This document shows positions 1 to 11,466 of a stretch of 64,000 nt of DNA, piece after piece. This DNA is from Enoplolaimus lenunculus (lineage: Eukaryota; Nematoda; Enoplea; Enoplida; Thoracostomopsidae). Both the position numbers and the translations under genes were made by a program. The first letter of the stretch is position 1, and every line of letters starts with the position of its first letter. The stretch covers positions 1 to 64,000 of the forward strand of contig JASANG010002959.1 of NCBI GenBank assembly GCA_030248215.1. Reading direction: 5' to 3'. The notes under the pieces were generated by a model, which worked only from the letters and a program-made list of their open reading frames with translations, was not told the DNA's origin and ran no database searches.

Positions 1-26
1 AGCACGCGAGCGAAAAACCGAAAAAT

Positions 27-103
27 CTCAAACTGAACTGAATGTTCAGCCTGTGCAACGCTCTTATATACTGCGCGGAGCTCGAATCCTGACCAATCAG
101 CGC
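27..103 (-). promoter_or_regulatory. LTR promoter, left copy (CCAAT, TATA, initiator)
   Basis: On the minus strand there is a CCAAT-type box (ATTGG) near 93-97, a TATATAAG box at 70-63, and a CATTCAGTTCAG initiator-like stretch at 44-33, about 28 bp downstream of the TATA box. The same set lies in the right LTR at 16813-16883. Spacing fits RNA polymerase II transcription starting at the U3/R border. Inference from motif and spacing only. Confidence 0.5.
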
Positions 104-1082
104 GCCCCAGAAACAGACACCGTACGCCCATTCTATTGGTTAGAATCTCGGAGTGTAAATTAACCAATGCGACGCGACCATTAGATAAATTTTTAGAAGC
201 CTGTGATTGGCTGGAGAATTCAACACGCAATTTCCATATGAGAAGTTATAAGGGGGTTGATCAGGGTTACCCCTATCCGAAGTCTGAATACAGAAATGCA
301 ACATGGTGCAAAGGCCAAAAAGGTTTGACGGGGTTCACTAATACCCCCTTTTAAAACAAGACCACCACGTGCAGCTTTAGTTATGGGGCCTTCCCCTTTT
401 CTATCTGACGTACTCGCTCTACGGAGTCTAATTACTATACAAACATTGGAAAAATGGCAGACTCTGCACTGTGGGACGGTAGAGCATGGGGGAGGGGTGC
501 AATGACCATAAAAAATCGAAAGCACAAAAGAACAATAAAAACAGATCATATATACGCATAAGCAGAGAATGTACAAAATTAAACAATAAAATGAAAACAA
601 GTATGCCTAAGATTTTGTAAGAGGATTCAAAACCTAGATTTCTGCAAGCGTACTGTTCTAATTGATCTTCTCATGGAAGCCACAACCTACACAATGATTT
701 AGCTTGCACACGTTTCCCCTCTACAGGTCAAATTCTAACCCTTAAGTTGATACTCAGTCCTGGGACGGCATAAGCCTGTTAGAATGGTGGTCTTGACCAG
801 CGGCAATTTGTTAAATAGTCATCTACAAGTGACCCCACAGGGTGTTTCTCTTGACTAGCCAGACCAGTCCAGTTGGAGAACATCGATTTTGGACTCCGGA
901 ACCTAGAAAACTAGTGATTTCACTTATTAGGCCTGCCCCCACAGAGTATACACGTGCGGGTTTGCAAAACCTGACGAGCCATAATCTCCTAAATATATAT
1001 CAGCGAGCCCTACTTGATGTGATGCTACTAACCAGAACAATAATTAATTCAAACGACACCCAACTAATGCTATAGTTCAGAA

Positions 1083-1990
1083 AAGTGAAAATCTCACGCC
1101 TAAAACACCAAAATTCCCAAAACTTTGATTGATTATAATTCTTTAAATATTCACTTGCGGACCATGTTAGGGGTGGTTTTCTGAACCAGGGCGACGAGAG
1201 AAACCAGACGGGACCACCCCTAACCTTGGGTCCCGGAAAAGTGAAAATTGCATTTTTGGAGGTCCGCTCCGTAAAGTGTATACACGCAAATTTTCAGAAT
1301 TTTCAACGGACCATAACTTTTGAAGTATTCATTTGCGGACACTGTTCGGGGTGGTTTTCTTACTCAGTGCGATGCGCGAAATCGAATGGTGTCCATTTTT
1401 ATGGTGGATCGTGAAAAAGTGAAAATCGCATTTTTCAGGATCCGATCCGTAAAGCGTACACACGTAAAATCCTAAAAAGCTTTGATTGACCATAACTCCT
1501 TATGCATGGATTTGCGGACAGGGTTTGGGGTGGTTTTCTTAACCAGCTCGATGAGCTGAATCGATTGATACCAATTTTAGGGCCCAACCCCGGAAAAGTG
1601 AAAATCGCGTTTTTGGACCGGGATCCGTGAAAGCATGTACACGTTAAATCTCGAAAGCTCCACAGGTCCATAACTTTTTGTCTATTGGTTTCCGGGTGAG
1701 GTTTGGGGTGGTTTTTTTGATCATCTCAGCGAGCTGAGTTGAACAGTACAAATTTTAACGTCCGATCTCAGAAAAATGAAAATCGCATTTTTCAGACCCG
1801 GGCCTCTGGACGGGTATACACAAAATTTCAAAATGTTCAAAAGTATATAACTTTTAACTGCTGCCTTGCAAGCCGTAATTAGGGTGGTTTCCTGAGTTGG
1901 TAAGATGCGGAGTATCGTTTAATACCAGTCTCCGCTCTATATCTTAGAAAATGCACATCGAATTCTTCCTAAAAACCCAATCTGCAACCA
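1083..1990. repeat. Tandem array of about 177-bp units in the LTR (left copy)
   Basis: A core of the type AAAGTGAAAATCGCATTTTT recurs near 1083, 1236, 1416, 1596, 1774 and (weakly) 1946, a spacing of about 153-180 bp. Each unit also carries GGGGTGGTTTTCTT and CCATAACTTTT blocks and a GTRTACACG block. Units are diverged from each other, so the array is older than this insertion. The right LTR has the same array at about 17870-18780, and the older copy of the element has a longer one. Confidence 0.7.
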
Positions 1991-4305
1991 GTATGCATGA
2001 CCTAAATTTGCCCTAAATTTCCAAATGCCCTTTTTCAGCGCAGGTTCGGAGTGGCCTTCTTGGCTAAAACAACGAGTCCCAAAACGATTGGAACCGGTTT
2101 TTAAATCCCGAGAGCCCCAAATTATAAAAATATTTCAAAAATCAGTGCCCCCTAAATTCCAAAATTTTCGCAAACTCCTGATTGTTGACCTAAAACGGCA
2201 GCCGGGACGGCTTACTCAGCCAATCCGGTGTGCCAAACGCCAGCTCCGAACCTGAATTTAAAAATGAAACAAGCCATTCTCACCCAAGCTCAACCATATC
2301 ACAAAAAACATCCTTAACCGTTACTCCACTCAATTCTCAACTGTGTCTAAAATCCTGCTGGACCCTTGCATAAAACATAATTTTCTCCTTCCCCCTTTGC
2401 GTGTCCTAAACCCAAAAACACAACTACCCCCCAATCCTAAACAAACTATCTCCCTAGGCTGAGGCGAGGCGTTGCTTAACTGAAAATTTCAAAATTTCAA
2501 AATTCAAAACCACCTAAAATCTTGTCTTTTCCCCCTTACGACGCGTACAGCGTCTCCTCCGAGCTGAGACTCCCCTATCAAGTTCTGCCGACGTCCAATG
2601 CAGTTTCAGCTGTCTTGGGGTGGCTTTGAAAACAGATACGTACTTAAATTGTGTGATTGCAGGAAGGCTGCAAAATTCGCGTTCAATACACCGCAGGCAA
2701 CTACTTCCACACGAGGGGAAATCGGTATCTATGCTGGAAGTTGCCTTCCGGTTAATCGAAATCCGGATAGAACTTTAAACTTAATGCGACACTGGCTCAT
2801 AACACGCTTTGGGGAACTTAGGGGGGAGACTGGAAAGGCTGTCCCCTTTTTGTATTTGCTACAGCGAAATTTCAGCATCGATAAGCAATTTCCTGCACGC
2901 GTTATTATATGAATGTATTTAGAGTTTTCCCGGGAAGGGTATGAATTGAAATTCGGGCGTGAGTGCGAGGGGTCGTTTGAATCAGCGATATATTAGAGGC
3001 ATTCAAGACAACCCGGTAAATCAAGTAGCCACACCCAGTCCTCAGCGACCGTTCGGGCCTTATAGACCCTATTGCCACCTCTCAGATTGCCGATTTTCAA
3101 AGACTGCACCTTCAATGTCTACGCGAAGCAACTCTTACTGCGCGAATATGTTTCTTGTCAGCTCATAGCAATGAGTTAATTCCAGTCAAATCTCGGTGAG
3201 CATGGGGGCTGGACCCAACTTTCAGTAGAAACTATGCGTAGGTTAAAACGAGGCTTACGCGGGGTTCACCTAAAACCCTAAGTTCTCAAGATTCGGACCA
3301 AGATACTCGACAATGCGTCTGTGGACCCCAGAACTAGCATTCGGCCGTTTCCTCACCCCCGGGTAGTTTGCCAGCACATACGTGTGCAATTACCGTGAAT
3401 TTTGAAAATTTTCTGCCCTGTTTCCTTATGCGTAATCCTAAGAGCAAATACGCTAGATTCTGATTGAAAGCAGCAGAGTGATATCTAGTCGATTCTAGTC
3501 AGCCAATTCTAGTCAACAAACTCTAGTCAAGTCGTGCAAGTATCATGATTTAGTCAATTTCGTGAGATCAGAAGGAGACAGCGGGTAAGAAAGAACTAAA
3601 CGGAGAAGCGTGAAGTTCCCTTAGTTAAAGGACGGTACCAAAGGGAGGGGAGAACATTTCAAGGGGTGATACAAACCGTGAGCCAAGGTCTCCTTACTGT
3701 ATAGCCTACTACGTGATACGGCAGCAACAATCAAAATCGATACGTACATAAATATGCATATTAAAACACAATCCAGTAAGCTATACCGACAATTAAAAAT
3801 TAAGAGATCCCCATAGAGGCGTTACCTAGTCGCACATTACAACAGCTAATCACGTTTTGTCTAGTCTCGCGTTACCTGGTCCGACTTCCTAGATCTGCAG
3901 ATGTATATAGAACTATTCTAGAAATATTCAACCAAAAAACTGAAAGCAATAGGCAGGTCCAAACCGAAAGAGGCGAATTCGTTACACCAGAATACATAAG
4001 CCACACCCAGCCCGAGCTAAAGATGTAACTTGTCTCGTTAAGAGGGGAATAACATGGAAACCAGCCAGTGGGAAATTCCACAGTAATCATGAAATAACAA
4101 GCAAAAGAAAAAATACGGATACTAGTAACTAAATGTGCATGATGAACAAAAATAATAATAATAATAATAATAATAATGACAACAATAACAATTGACAACA
4201 ACAACGGTAATAATCATAATAACAATAATAATAATAGCAATACAAAAAAAATATTTAAGCTTGTATCAAATTTTAATTGCTGCCAAGGAAACAATGTCCC
4301 TGACA

Positions 4306-5152
4306 CCTCATAGAATTTTAATTTGGATATTTCGTGCTAGCCCTTATACCTAATGGGTTTATAGCTAGTGCGTCCATGTTTCCATGTTTTGAAACAATGC
4401 GTTCTGCCTGTTTTTCTTGCAGTTAACTTTTTGTTCGAATGTGAGCGGCAACGATTCGACGAAAACAGTACAACGACTATAAATAAGCTCCGTGGAGCTA
4501 CCCGAGGTGGTTCACCCGCATAAGATACGCTTCATTACAGTCGCCAATGATCCGGCTCTGGCGTTGGGCAGTTGTTCCCTTACGCGTACTGTGAAAATAT
4601 CGTCAGCCAAAAAAACAAAAACACAATTTTGAGCTGGGTTACAGGGGCGTAATCCGTTCAAGTTTGGGCTTCCGACACGTTAAAATTTCTTTATTTTAGC
4701 GTTGCTCTATTTCCTATATATGAGCGTTAGCGTCTCCCAAAAGCAGTGCTTCCCTAAACGACAAGCGACGCCTTTCTCCTTCTCTTGGATTTTTAGATTT
4801 GGCGAATTGTGTCAACCCTTATCTCCTGAACGGTACGTCCCTGCGCCTGTGCTGCGTGAGTCAAGTCCAAGGCACTGACACTGTTGCTAGACTCGAGTCT
4901 AGCTCTGAGAGGAGAGGGAATGCAGTGTTGAAGCTCATGCCGTGTGCTAGATGTAAAATTCTTTAGGCCTAGCCTAATTGTCTTGGGCCGAAAATTAACA
5001 TGTGGGAGGTCCTACAGTGTCAGCGCGATAAGCGAATGGAGGGAATCCCAGACTAAAAGTACCTCGGCCCGTAGGTTCTTTCAGCTGCCACGAGGCAGAA
5101 GACAGAGTAGTCTCTTGGGATCCCTCGTCATTAATGTTTGTAGTCCGCGGTC
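4306..5152 (-). other. Element interior between ORF region and 3' LTR
   Basis: About 850 bp with no gene-like frame on either strand. In the element's orientation it is the 3' untranslated part between the ORF region and the 3' LTR. A clear polypurine tract next to the LTR was not seen; only a short purine-biased stretch borders 4306. Confidence 0.4.
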
Positions 5153-7110
5153 CTATAGCAGCTCCCTTGCGGCCTGCAACAGTCTCGCCCGCACTAGTCC
5201 AGTGGCCGGGACCTCGATTCCGTGCGCCTCCAATATCGCCAAGAGGTCTTCAGTGTCCTCGTAGTCACCTTCCCTTGGCGAATCAGCCTCTTCCCTACGG
5301 CGCCTCTCCAGTTCCTCTGCCCGTTCAGTCCTTGTAAGTTGCATCGGGGCCAGAGGGAGATCTTCTGGGAGGGTCGGTGGGTCGGCTGGTGGGAGGGACG
5401 GAGGTAGGTGTTGCTGTCGGAGGTCCCGGTGGAAGGGGGCTTCGAGCATCGGCCGCAGTTGTTGAACCAGCTGCTTGAAGGGCAACGGTCCCCCGGTGAG
5501 CTGATAGCGCTCAGCGAGCTCGTGTTTGGGTGTGTTGTGGTAGTGGTGGGTTATGTAGCGATGATAGAAGTACGGGGCTTTGATTGAATAAAACCCGATC
5601 ATCGCCGCATAACCCTCGACCACCACACGAGCGGTGTTGGTGAGATCGCTGAGGGGCATCAACGGAAGGAGGGAGACCCGCGGACCGTTTCGGAACTCGC
5701 GAGCGAGCTCCGCGACGTGCGTGTGTACAGCACGCGCTACGGCGTCGGGGTTTTGGTATTCGGCCAGAAGTTGCTCGAATGGCCTACCATTTAACGTCCC
5801 CGACTGCTCGTAGTGGTACTCGTCGTCGAGCCGCGGGTCGGTGTCGCGCCCTGTCCATGGGAACACCGAATGGTAGCCACCGCAGATCGTAATGCGAACC
5901 ACCAGTGGCGTGGCTACCAAACGTGCGATCCGGCATAACGTCGGGATATCGGCCCCCGGGAACGCGATGACTGCGACATCCGGGTGGCCGTAGTAGTCAG
6001 CCCAAAGTGGGAAGGCTGACTCGTCACCGACAATTATGTGGCGCCGGTAGTATTGGCGCCCGTGGTCGTAATGCCGCGCGAGGTCCTCGATGGCGCGGCC
6101 TGCGATGTTGTTGTAGTTGGTGACGAGCTCCAGGTTATTCTGGACCCCGTCGACGTCTTCGCCGATGCCGAGCGCGGGATCCCAGGGGTCACAATAAAGG
6201 ACCTGATGATCCGAGATCCCGCGAAGATGGTCCCGCATCCCCGGAGCGGCAAACTTGTGGTACGTAGAGCGTACACAAGCGGCTCTAACGTTGTTTCACG
6301 TCCAATAATATGGAGCGTGTCACGGGGAGGCGGGAGCCCGATGCAGACGAACTCTCGGCATTCGGACGCCGACGCCATTATCCAGCTGTCGGCGGCCATT
6401 TGATCGTGGCGAATATGGTGCCACGCAGCGCCAAGGGCCTGGATCATGTACCAGGCCGCGCCAAGCGGGGTTTGGAAAGCCAAACCCACGAAGAGCAGGC
6501 TGAGGACCTGCGCGGTGCCGGGGATCGCGGGCACCCGGAGGGCAGGGCGCGTGTCGTCGCGGGGGGCAGGGGGACCGTAGTAGGGACTCAGGGGGAACTC
6601 AGGAACAGGGCCGTCGCCGTAGGCCTCGGGGCGGTACTGCGATTGGCTTTCTTCGCTAAAGCCTTCATCGGCCCCATCTTCGGCGTTGTTGTAACCACTG
6701 AAGTCGGCCATGTTCCTGTTGTAGTTGTTGTAGTTGTTGTTGATGATGTTGTTGATGTTGTTGTTGTTGGGACGGGTTGGGGTCTGCAGCTGGTTTGCTG
6801 TTGGTGTTGCTATCGTTGCAGTTGTTGCTGTTGCTTCTGCTGTTGTTGTTGCTGCCAATGTTGCGGCTACTGTTGATGTTGCCTTTGTTGTTGTTGTTGT
6901 TCTTGCTGTCGTTGTTGTTGTTGTAGCAGCAGTTGGCGTTACTGCGGCTACTATTGTTAGTGTTGTTGTAGCTGCTGTTGTTGATAGTTGTTGTGGTCGC
7001 TGTTGTTGCTTGTTGCTGTTGTCGTTGTTGTTGCTGGTTGCTGTTGCTACTGATTGTTGTTGTTGCAGGCTTTGCTGTAATGCTCCTTTCAACAAGGTTA
7101 TGCATGGCAT
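5153..7110 (-). pseudogene. Orphan ORF region of the giant element (unknown protein; broken, about one break)
   Basis: This is the only long coding-like stretch in the element, on its sense strand and just upstream of the 3' LTR. It is clearly richer in G+C than its surroundings. The upstream part (from 7110) starts MPCITLLKGALQQSL and runs through a low-complexity Q, N, T and A-rich segment made by GTT/GCT-type triplet repeats. After that comes an acidic, proline-rich stretch and a hydrophobic patch (VLSLLFVGLAFQ). The downstream part is a compact, folded-looking domain with HIIVGDESAFPLW, VIAFPGADI and VVRITICGGYHSV, followed by a proline-rich, charged tail (ERAEELERRRREEAD). The GDE, GA and ITICGG blocks recall the order of SGNH/GDSL hydrolases, but the usual GDS serine is not there, so this is only a weak resemblance. 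It is not a recognisable gag or pol product. Likely one broken protein of the element. Confidence 0.55.
6720..7080. repeat. GTT/GCT trinucleotide-rich low-complexity run
   Basis: Imperfect repeats of TTG, TTGC and GCT type over about 360 bp. On the minus strand they give the Q/N/T/A-rich segment of the orphan ORF region. On the plus strand they give meaningless V/L/C-rich frames, which I treat as shadows. Confidence 0.75.
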
Positions 7111-9439
7111 TCAAAGGACATGGACATCACGTAGGGACACTATAATGCGCATAATACGTATAGATCGGTTGTGGGGTGGGCAGTAGGTATAGGGAAAGTA
7201 TTATTTGGTTGTTTCGGCGACGGCCAGTACGGCTCGAGGCCGGGTATTTCAATTTGGATTTTAAGGGGGGCTAGAAGGGCTTAATGCGCAGATAATTTAC
7301 GTTCCTTGTTTAGCGACTCTCTGAAGTTTTGTCAGGTCTGACTTTACATATACGGTTTATGCAATGAGGTGCAGCAGTTTATATTTTCAATAAAAATGCT
7401 AGCGCACTTACTCCAAGGTGGTCAGGTTCTGCGAAGTGCCGGGGGAGGGGCCTAGAGGACTAGGGATGGAGGGAGTACCGGTCGATCCACGGGAAATTGC
7501 GACCCTTGACTTAACAAAATGTCAGGGAGTTACCTGAAATCGTGCTACAATTTCTTGTTTGGCGAGCGGGTCTCAAATTTGGGCAACGCTTCCTTTACAA
7601 TGTCCATCCCAAGTGAGAATAATCAATCACGTCATACTTTGTTTAGGCTATTAGGTTGCTTGGCTACTCCGTCCAGGGTTTTGTTAAGGTGTTTCTGGCA
7701 TGATCTCAAGGTATTTTATGCGCAAAATCGCGAATTCCACTGACCTCGCACAGAGCTTTTATTAATTTTCCACGAAATTCTGATATCCTAACCTTCAAAC
7801 ATGGGTTCTCGTTCCGTGTAACTTGAGGTTTTCAACAGCTCGAGTTCAAACACCCTACTGAGAAAAAGGGGCCTGTTTGACGAGACTTAACTTAGTCAGT
7901 AGGTACTGAGTATCATGGCGTCATACTTATCATACTCTAGACCCTCAGGGTGATAGAATAGTCGTAGAGGGCTAGGTTCTGATACAGCCAGGTGGAAACT
8001 GCCCTTCCTCCCCTATAGGTAATAACTCAAATGCTCAGAGAGCCTTAAGAATGACTTCATGGCGCAAGCAATCAACGACTAGAGTTAGGAGAGGGGCATA
8101 GGCGAGTCCCCAGGTCATTCCAGGCTTGAATTTTCTATGGGGCTGCCCATGTCTGACTGGTGACAGGGCGAAGCCATAGTTCCTGTTTCTGATAGATTAT
8201 GATCCCTAATTTCCATCATATCCTATGATTCCCATGCGTGCGCCCTGTCATAGTCACACACGACAACCTGCGGTTGTTTGAGTTTAGGTTTCGCCTTTAA
8301 GGCCATGGGATAAAATACATTGCGCCTCCTTAACTAATGCTCTGGGGGGAGGGTTCAAGACACTACTTAACTAGGAAGTACTAAGCGTCATAGTGTTTTA
8401 TCTCTTGTCCCGAGCTCAGAGAGCTGGGTCCTAATACGGTTGTGTGGAACCTGCTTTCCAAGTGATATCTCCGTTTTGATGTAACAATCCATCCGCAAAG
8501 GGCTGGTTAGTATCGTATTTATTCTTTTGAGCCTACTGCTTTCCTAGTCGATTACCTTTCCCTTCGTTGTCTGATAGGCTTTCTAAGGTGGCTTGGTTGG
8601 GTGGTTCTGCGACTGCGAAAGTCGCTTTTCAAAAGAGCTCTTGATGATCCAGCTTGTAAAGGGTCTTCTGAGCACAAAAGTGCAAGGCAAAAGCCCCATT
8701 TGTCGGTTCTGTACAATTTCTATATACACTGACGGAAGCCGAAACCGACAGGGCAACATCGCAATTTTTCTTATATATTTTCCAAAATATATGACTCACA
8801 AGCGTTATGCTTGATTCGGTACACTGTACACAGGTTAACACTAACTACAGTGTAACATGAAAAGTTAAGGTATTCTTAGAGGTTATGAAATTTTCAATTT
8901 GAAAGGCGAAAGGCAGTTTTCATGGTTCGAACTAACGAGGGTTGTGGGTAGCCGTTGGGGAACGATCGCCCAGGACCCGGCACTCCAGCAGGACCTAAAC
9001 CCTAAGATTTGGACCGAGATTTGAATATTTGAGTGCACTAGGGGTCTTATTTGGGTTGGTTGTTCTATTGCTCACCAAAGGGGCAACAACCATACAGATT
9101 AAGCCCTGAGGCCGGGTTGGGGATTGGTTGACAGCGATACTGTGTGCTAAATGTTCACTGCACAACGTTTATGTGTTTAAAACTCCTCGGTTATGGTGTT
9201 CAAGTCGAGATTCTAGCAAAAGGTTGGTGTCTTGGTTCAAATATATTCCGGAGGAAAAATGCGGACAGTGGTATCAGACAGGGTTTTCGAGCAGATCTGT
9301 AAGTTAGTGTCTAGCGTCAGGGGTCCATGTACACTGTTGGGGGGTGTCTAGAAGTGGTGGTACGTTTTCTCAAAGGTAGGTTACCCGGATACATACATAT
9401 TCTAACGGCTACAGTGGTCGCTTCCAAGGATACTTATAA

Positions 9440-9725
9440 ACGCAAATTTTTTTGGGTTTTTCTTTGTTTTTTTTTTAATTTTTATTTAATTTTTTGATTT
9501 TCGTTTCAAAGCAGCAAGTTTCAACGCTGGTCTCAATTATGTACAATTTCTATAATACAGCTAGGGTGTATGGTTCGATATCGGTTCCGGTAGACGAGGG
9601 CTATACAGCCATATAATTCCGGAGCTGCGTAAGCAGTTTCATGCTACAACCATAAGCGCAAATTTTTCTTTTTGTTTGTTTTTATAGATTTTTATTATTT
9701 TTATTAAAAAATTTTTGTTTTAAGT
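9440..9725. repeat. Pair of T-rich blocks with matching flanks
   Basis: Two T-rich runs, at about 9440-9510 and 9655-9722, both preceded by a CGCAAATTTTT segment and both followed by a TTTCG/TTTTAAG boundary. They are about 220 bp apart. They may be a local duplication inside the element; no function is evident. Confidence 0.4.
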
Positions 9726-10939
9726 GAGCCTTTGCACGCCAGGGGGCAGAGCAAGAGTCCATTGACAGTCTCAGGTATCTACAGTGGTTATGGTACAGTT
9801 ATGGTACAATGAAGTCAGGTTCGCGGGAAATCTCCAAGTAATCATCGGGCAGGACTTGCCTGCATAGTGCATAGGCATCCACATTAACTTCCATACAGAA
9901 CAGGGTAAGGGAATCTCACCACAAATTACAATATAACTCATTGAGCGCTGGGGTGAGAGATAGAACAGCGGGTGTGGGGACTTGGGTTGGTCATTTCAAG
10001 CGTAACATCAAGAGGGGAGGGGCAACAATCATTTTCGTGGAGTATGGGGCACACTCGCATTCGCTATTATCCAAGACAGGTAAAGGTGGGCGCGTATGGT
10101 TCCGCTGTTTTCGCAACTAACTGTCATGGTTTCGAAATGTTCTAATTGTCCAGTGCTGGTTTCATGATCGTATTCATATCAAAGGATGTTTCTATGTCCA
10201 GGCAACAAATTTCAAGTAGTGTTTCAATGCTCATTTTGATATTCATTCCAAACCGATATTCCAAAGTACGTTCCATGTTCCTAGTTCAGTAAATTTAAAC
10301 TCTCTTTTTTCGTCTTTTTGTTTTTCTCGCGTCTCGAGACGTCATTATGTCAATAATTTCATTCGGTAGGATTTGGTCATCGGGTGGCGCTCTTTTGGTT
10401 TTGGTTCTGGTGGGAGGTTTGGACCACGCGGCTAGATTCAAGTCCTCGAGGACTGATTTGAATCGTTTGAGTAGGTGGGAGATCAACTGTCAGTCAAGTT
10501 AGTGTTATAGTCCTATGTAGCACTATGCTTTAGTTCTGTGCCGACTTTTTGAAAGCCTCATGAAATTTTAATTTTAGTCGGACACTTATCCTCAACTCTT
10601 TTGGTTGGGAATTTAAATTTGGGTTTTATGCCCGTGGGGAATTTAAAAGTCAAATTTCTCATTCAATTCATCAAATCAATAAAATCACAGTTCCCCATGG
10701 GTAACACGGAGCTGCCCACCCCTACCGACTGAGGGTGCGTTATCTCGTGCCCCAATGGACCAACCGGGCTGACCCCTACTAACTCGGCACGTTTCCTACG
10801 TCCGGCGTTCTCCGGTACAGCAAAATTCAACTTCATAATAACAACATAATTAATACGGCTCTACCGGTGTCAATCTGTCCGGGTGGTCACTAGGAATTTC
10901 GGATTGATAATCGAAACCCTCAGAGCGCGCAACCACTGA

Positions 10940-11466
10940 TGGGTCATCCACGTAATACTGTCTACGCTACTGTAAAAAATTGTCCACACACCTGGTTTTA
11001 AGGGCGGGACAAAACGACAATGTCCTTAAGCTATAAGGACTTCACAGAAGGTGTAACTAGACAGTGGGTTTTGAAAGCAGGTCCTTCGAAGGGACTAAAG
11101 ACAATGTAGACACTGTCTGGACACAGTGTCTGACAATACGAGTTCCTTCCAACACACCCTGTATAATTTCCAAGCGAAGTTCCTTCCGACAAACTTTGTG
11201 TTATGAAATATGTTGAGTCCCTTCTGACAGACTCTGGACAAAACAGTTGTCCTTTAAATAACGTATTGACAATTTAGCATGGGTATGGACGGCAACGTGA
11301 CCAAGCATAGGCCGTTTAGAAAAAGTGCGAGTTGTCAGCAGGGTCTACACAGGACATGAGTGACATTTGGACATGTAATTTGGAAACAATAAAATTACAG
11401 ACTTAGGGGCTCGTACGTGGGGACAATTTTTTACAGTAGCGTAGACAGTATAACGTGAATGACCCA
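10940..11466. mobile_element. Harbinger-like MITE inserted in the giant element
   Basis: Terminal inverted repeats of about 45 bp: the left end starts TGGGTCATCCACG and the right end finishes CGTGAATGACCCA. TGA lies directly outside both ends (10937-10939 and 11467-11469), a 3-bp target duplication as in PIF/Harbinger elements. The inside has CTTCC/GGAAG-rich motifs shared with the copies at 35294-35785 and 47730-48187. No transposase frame. Confidence 0.65.

Larger units (their letters stand above)
1..4305 (-). repeat. 3' LTR of the giant element (5'-most window copy, partial)
   Basis: Matches 16787-21090 with about 0.5% substitutions and a few length changes in an (ATA)n run near 4150-4180. 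In the element's own orientation this is the 3' LTR, read from 4305 towards 1. It has a very long U3 with a tandem array at about 1083-1990, and a promoter near 27-103. No coding frame in it looks like a gene. The small open frames are shadows. Confidence 0.8.

Noticed and set aside
220-600. 126-codon minus frame repeated exactly at 17006-17386
   Set aside because: It repeats only because the LTR repeats. It lies in U3 with no domain or start context.
3872-4204. 110-codon frame, also at 20658-20990
   Set aside because: Its start is made by an (ATT)n microsatellite in the LTR; no gene features.
6310-7186. Long plus-strand frames opposite the orphan ORF (V/C/L-rich)
   Set aside because: They are the complement of the triplet-repeat and GC-rich minus-strand region; composition is repeat-driven with no domain.
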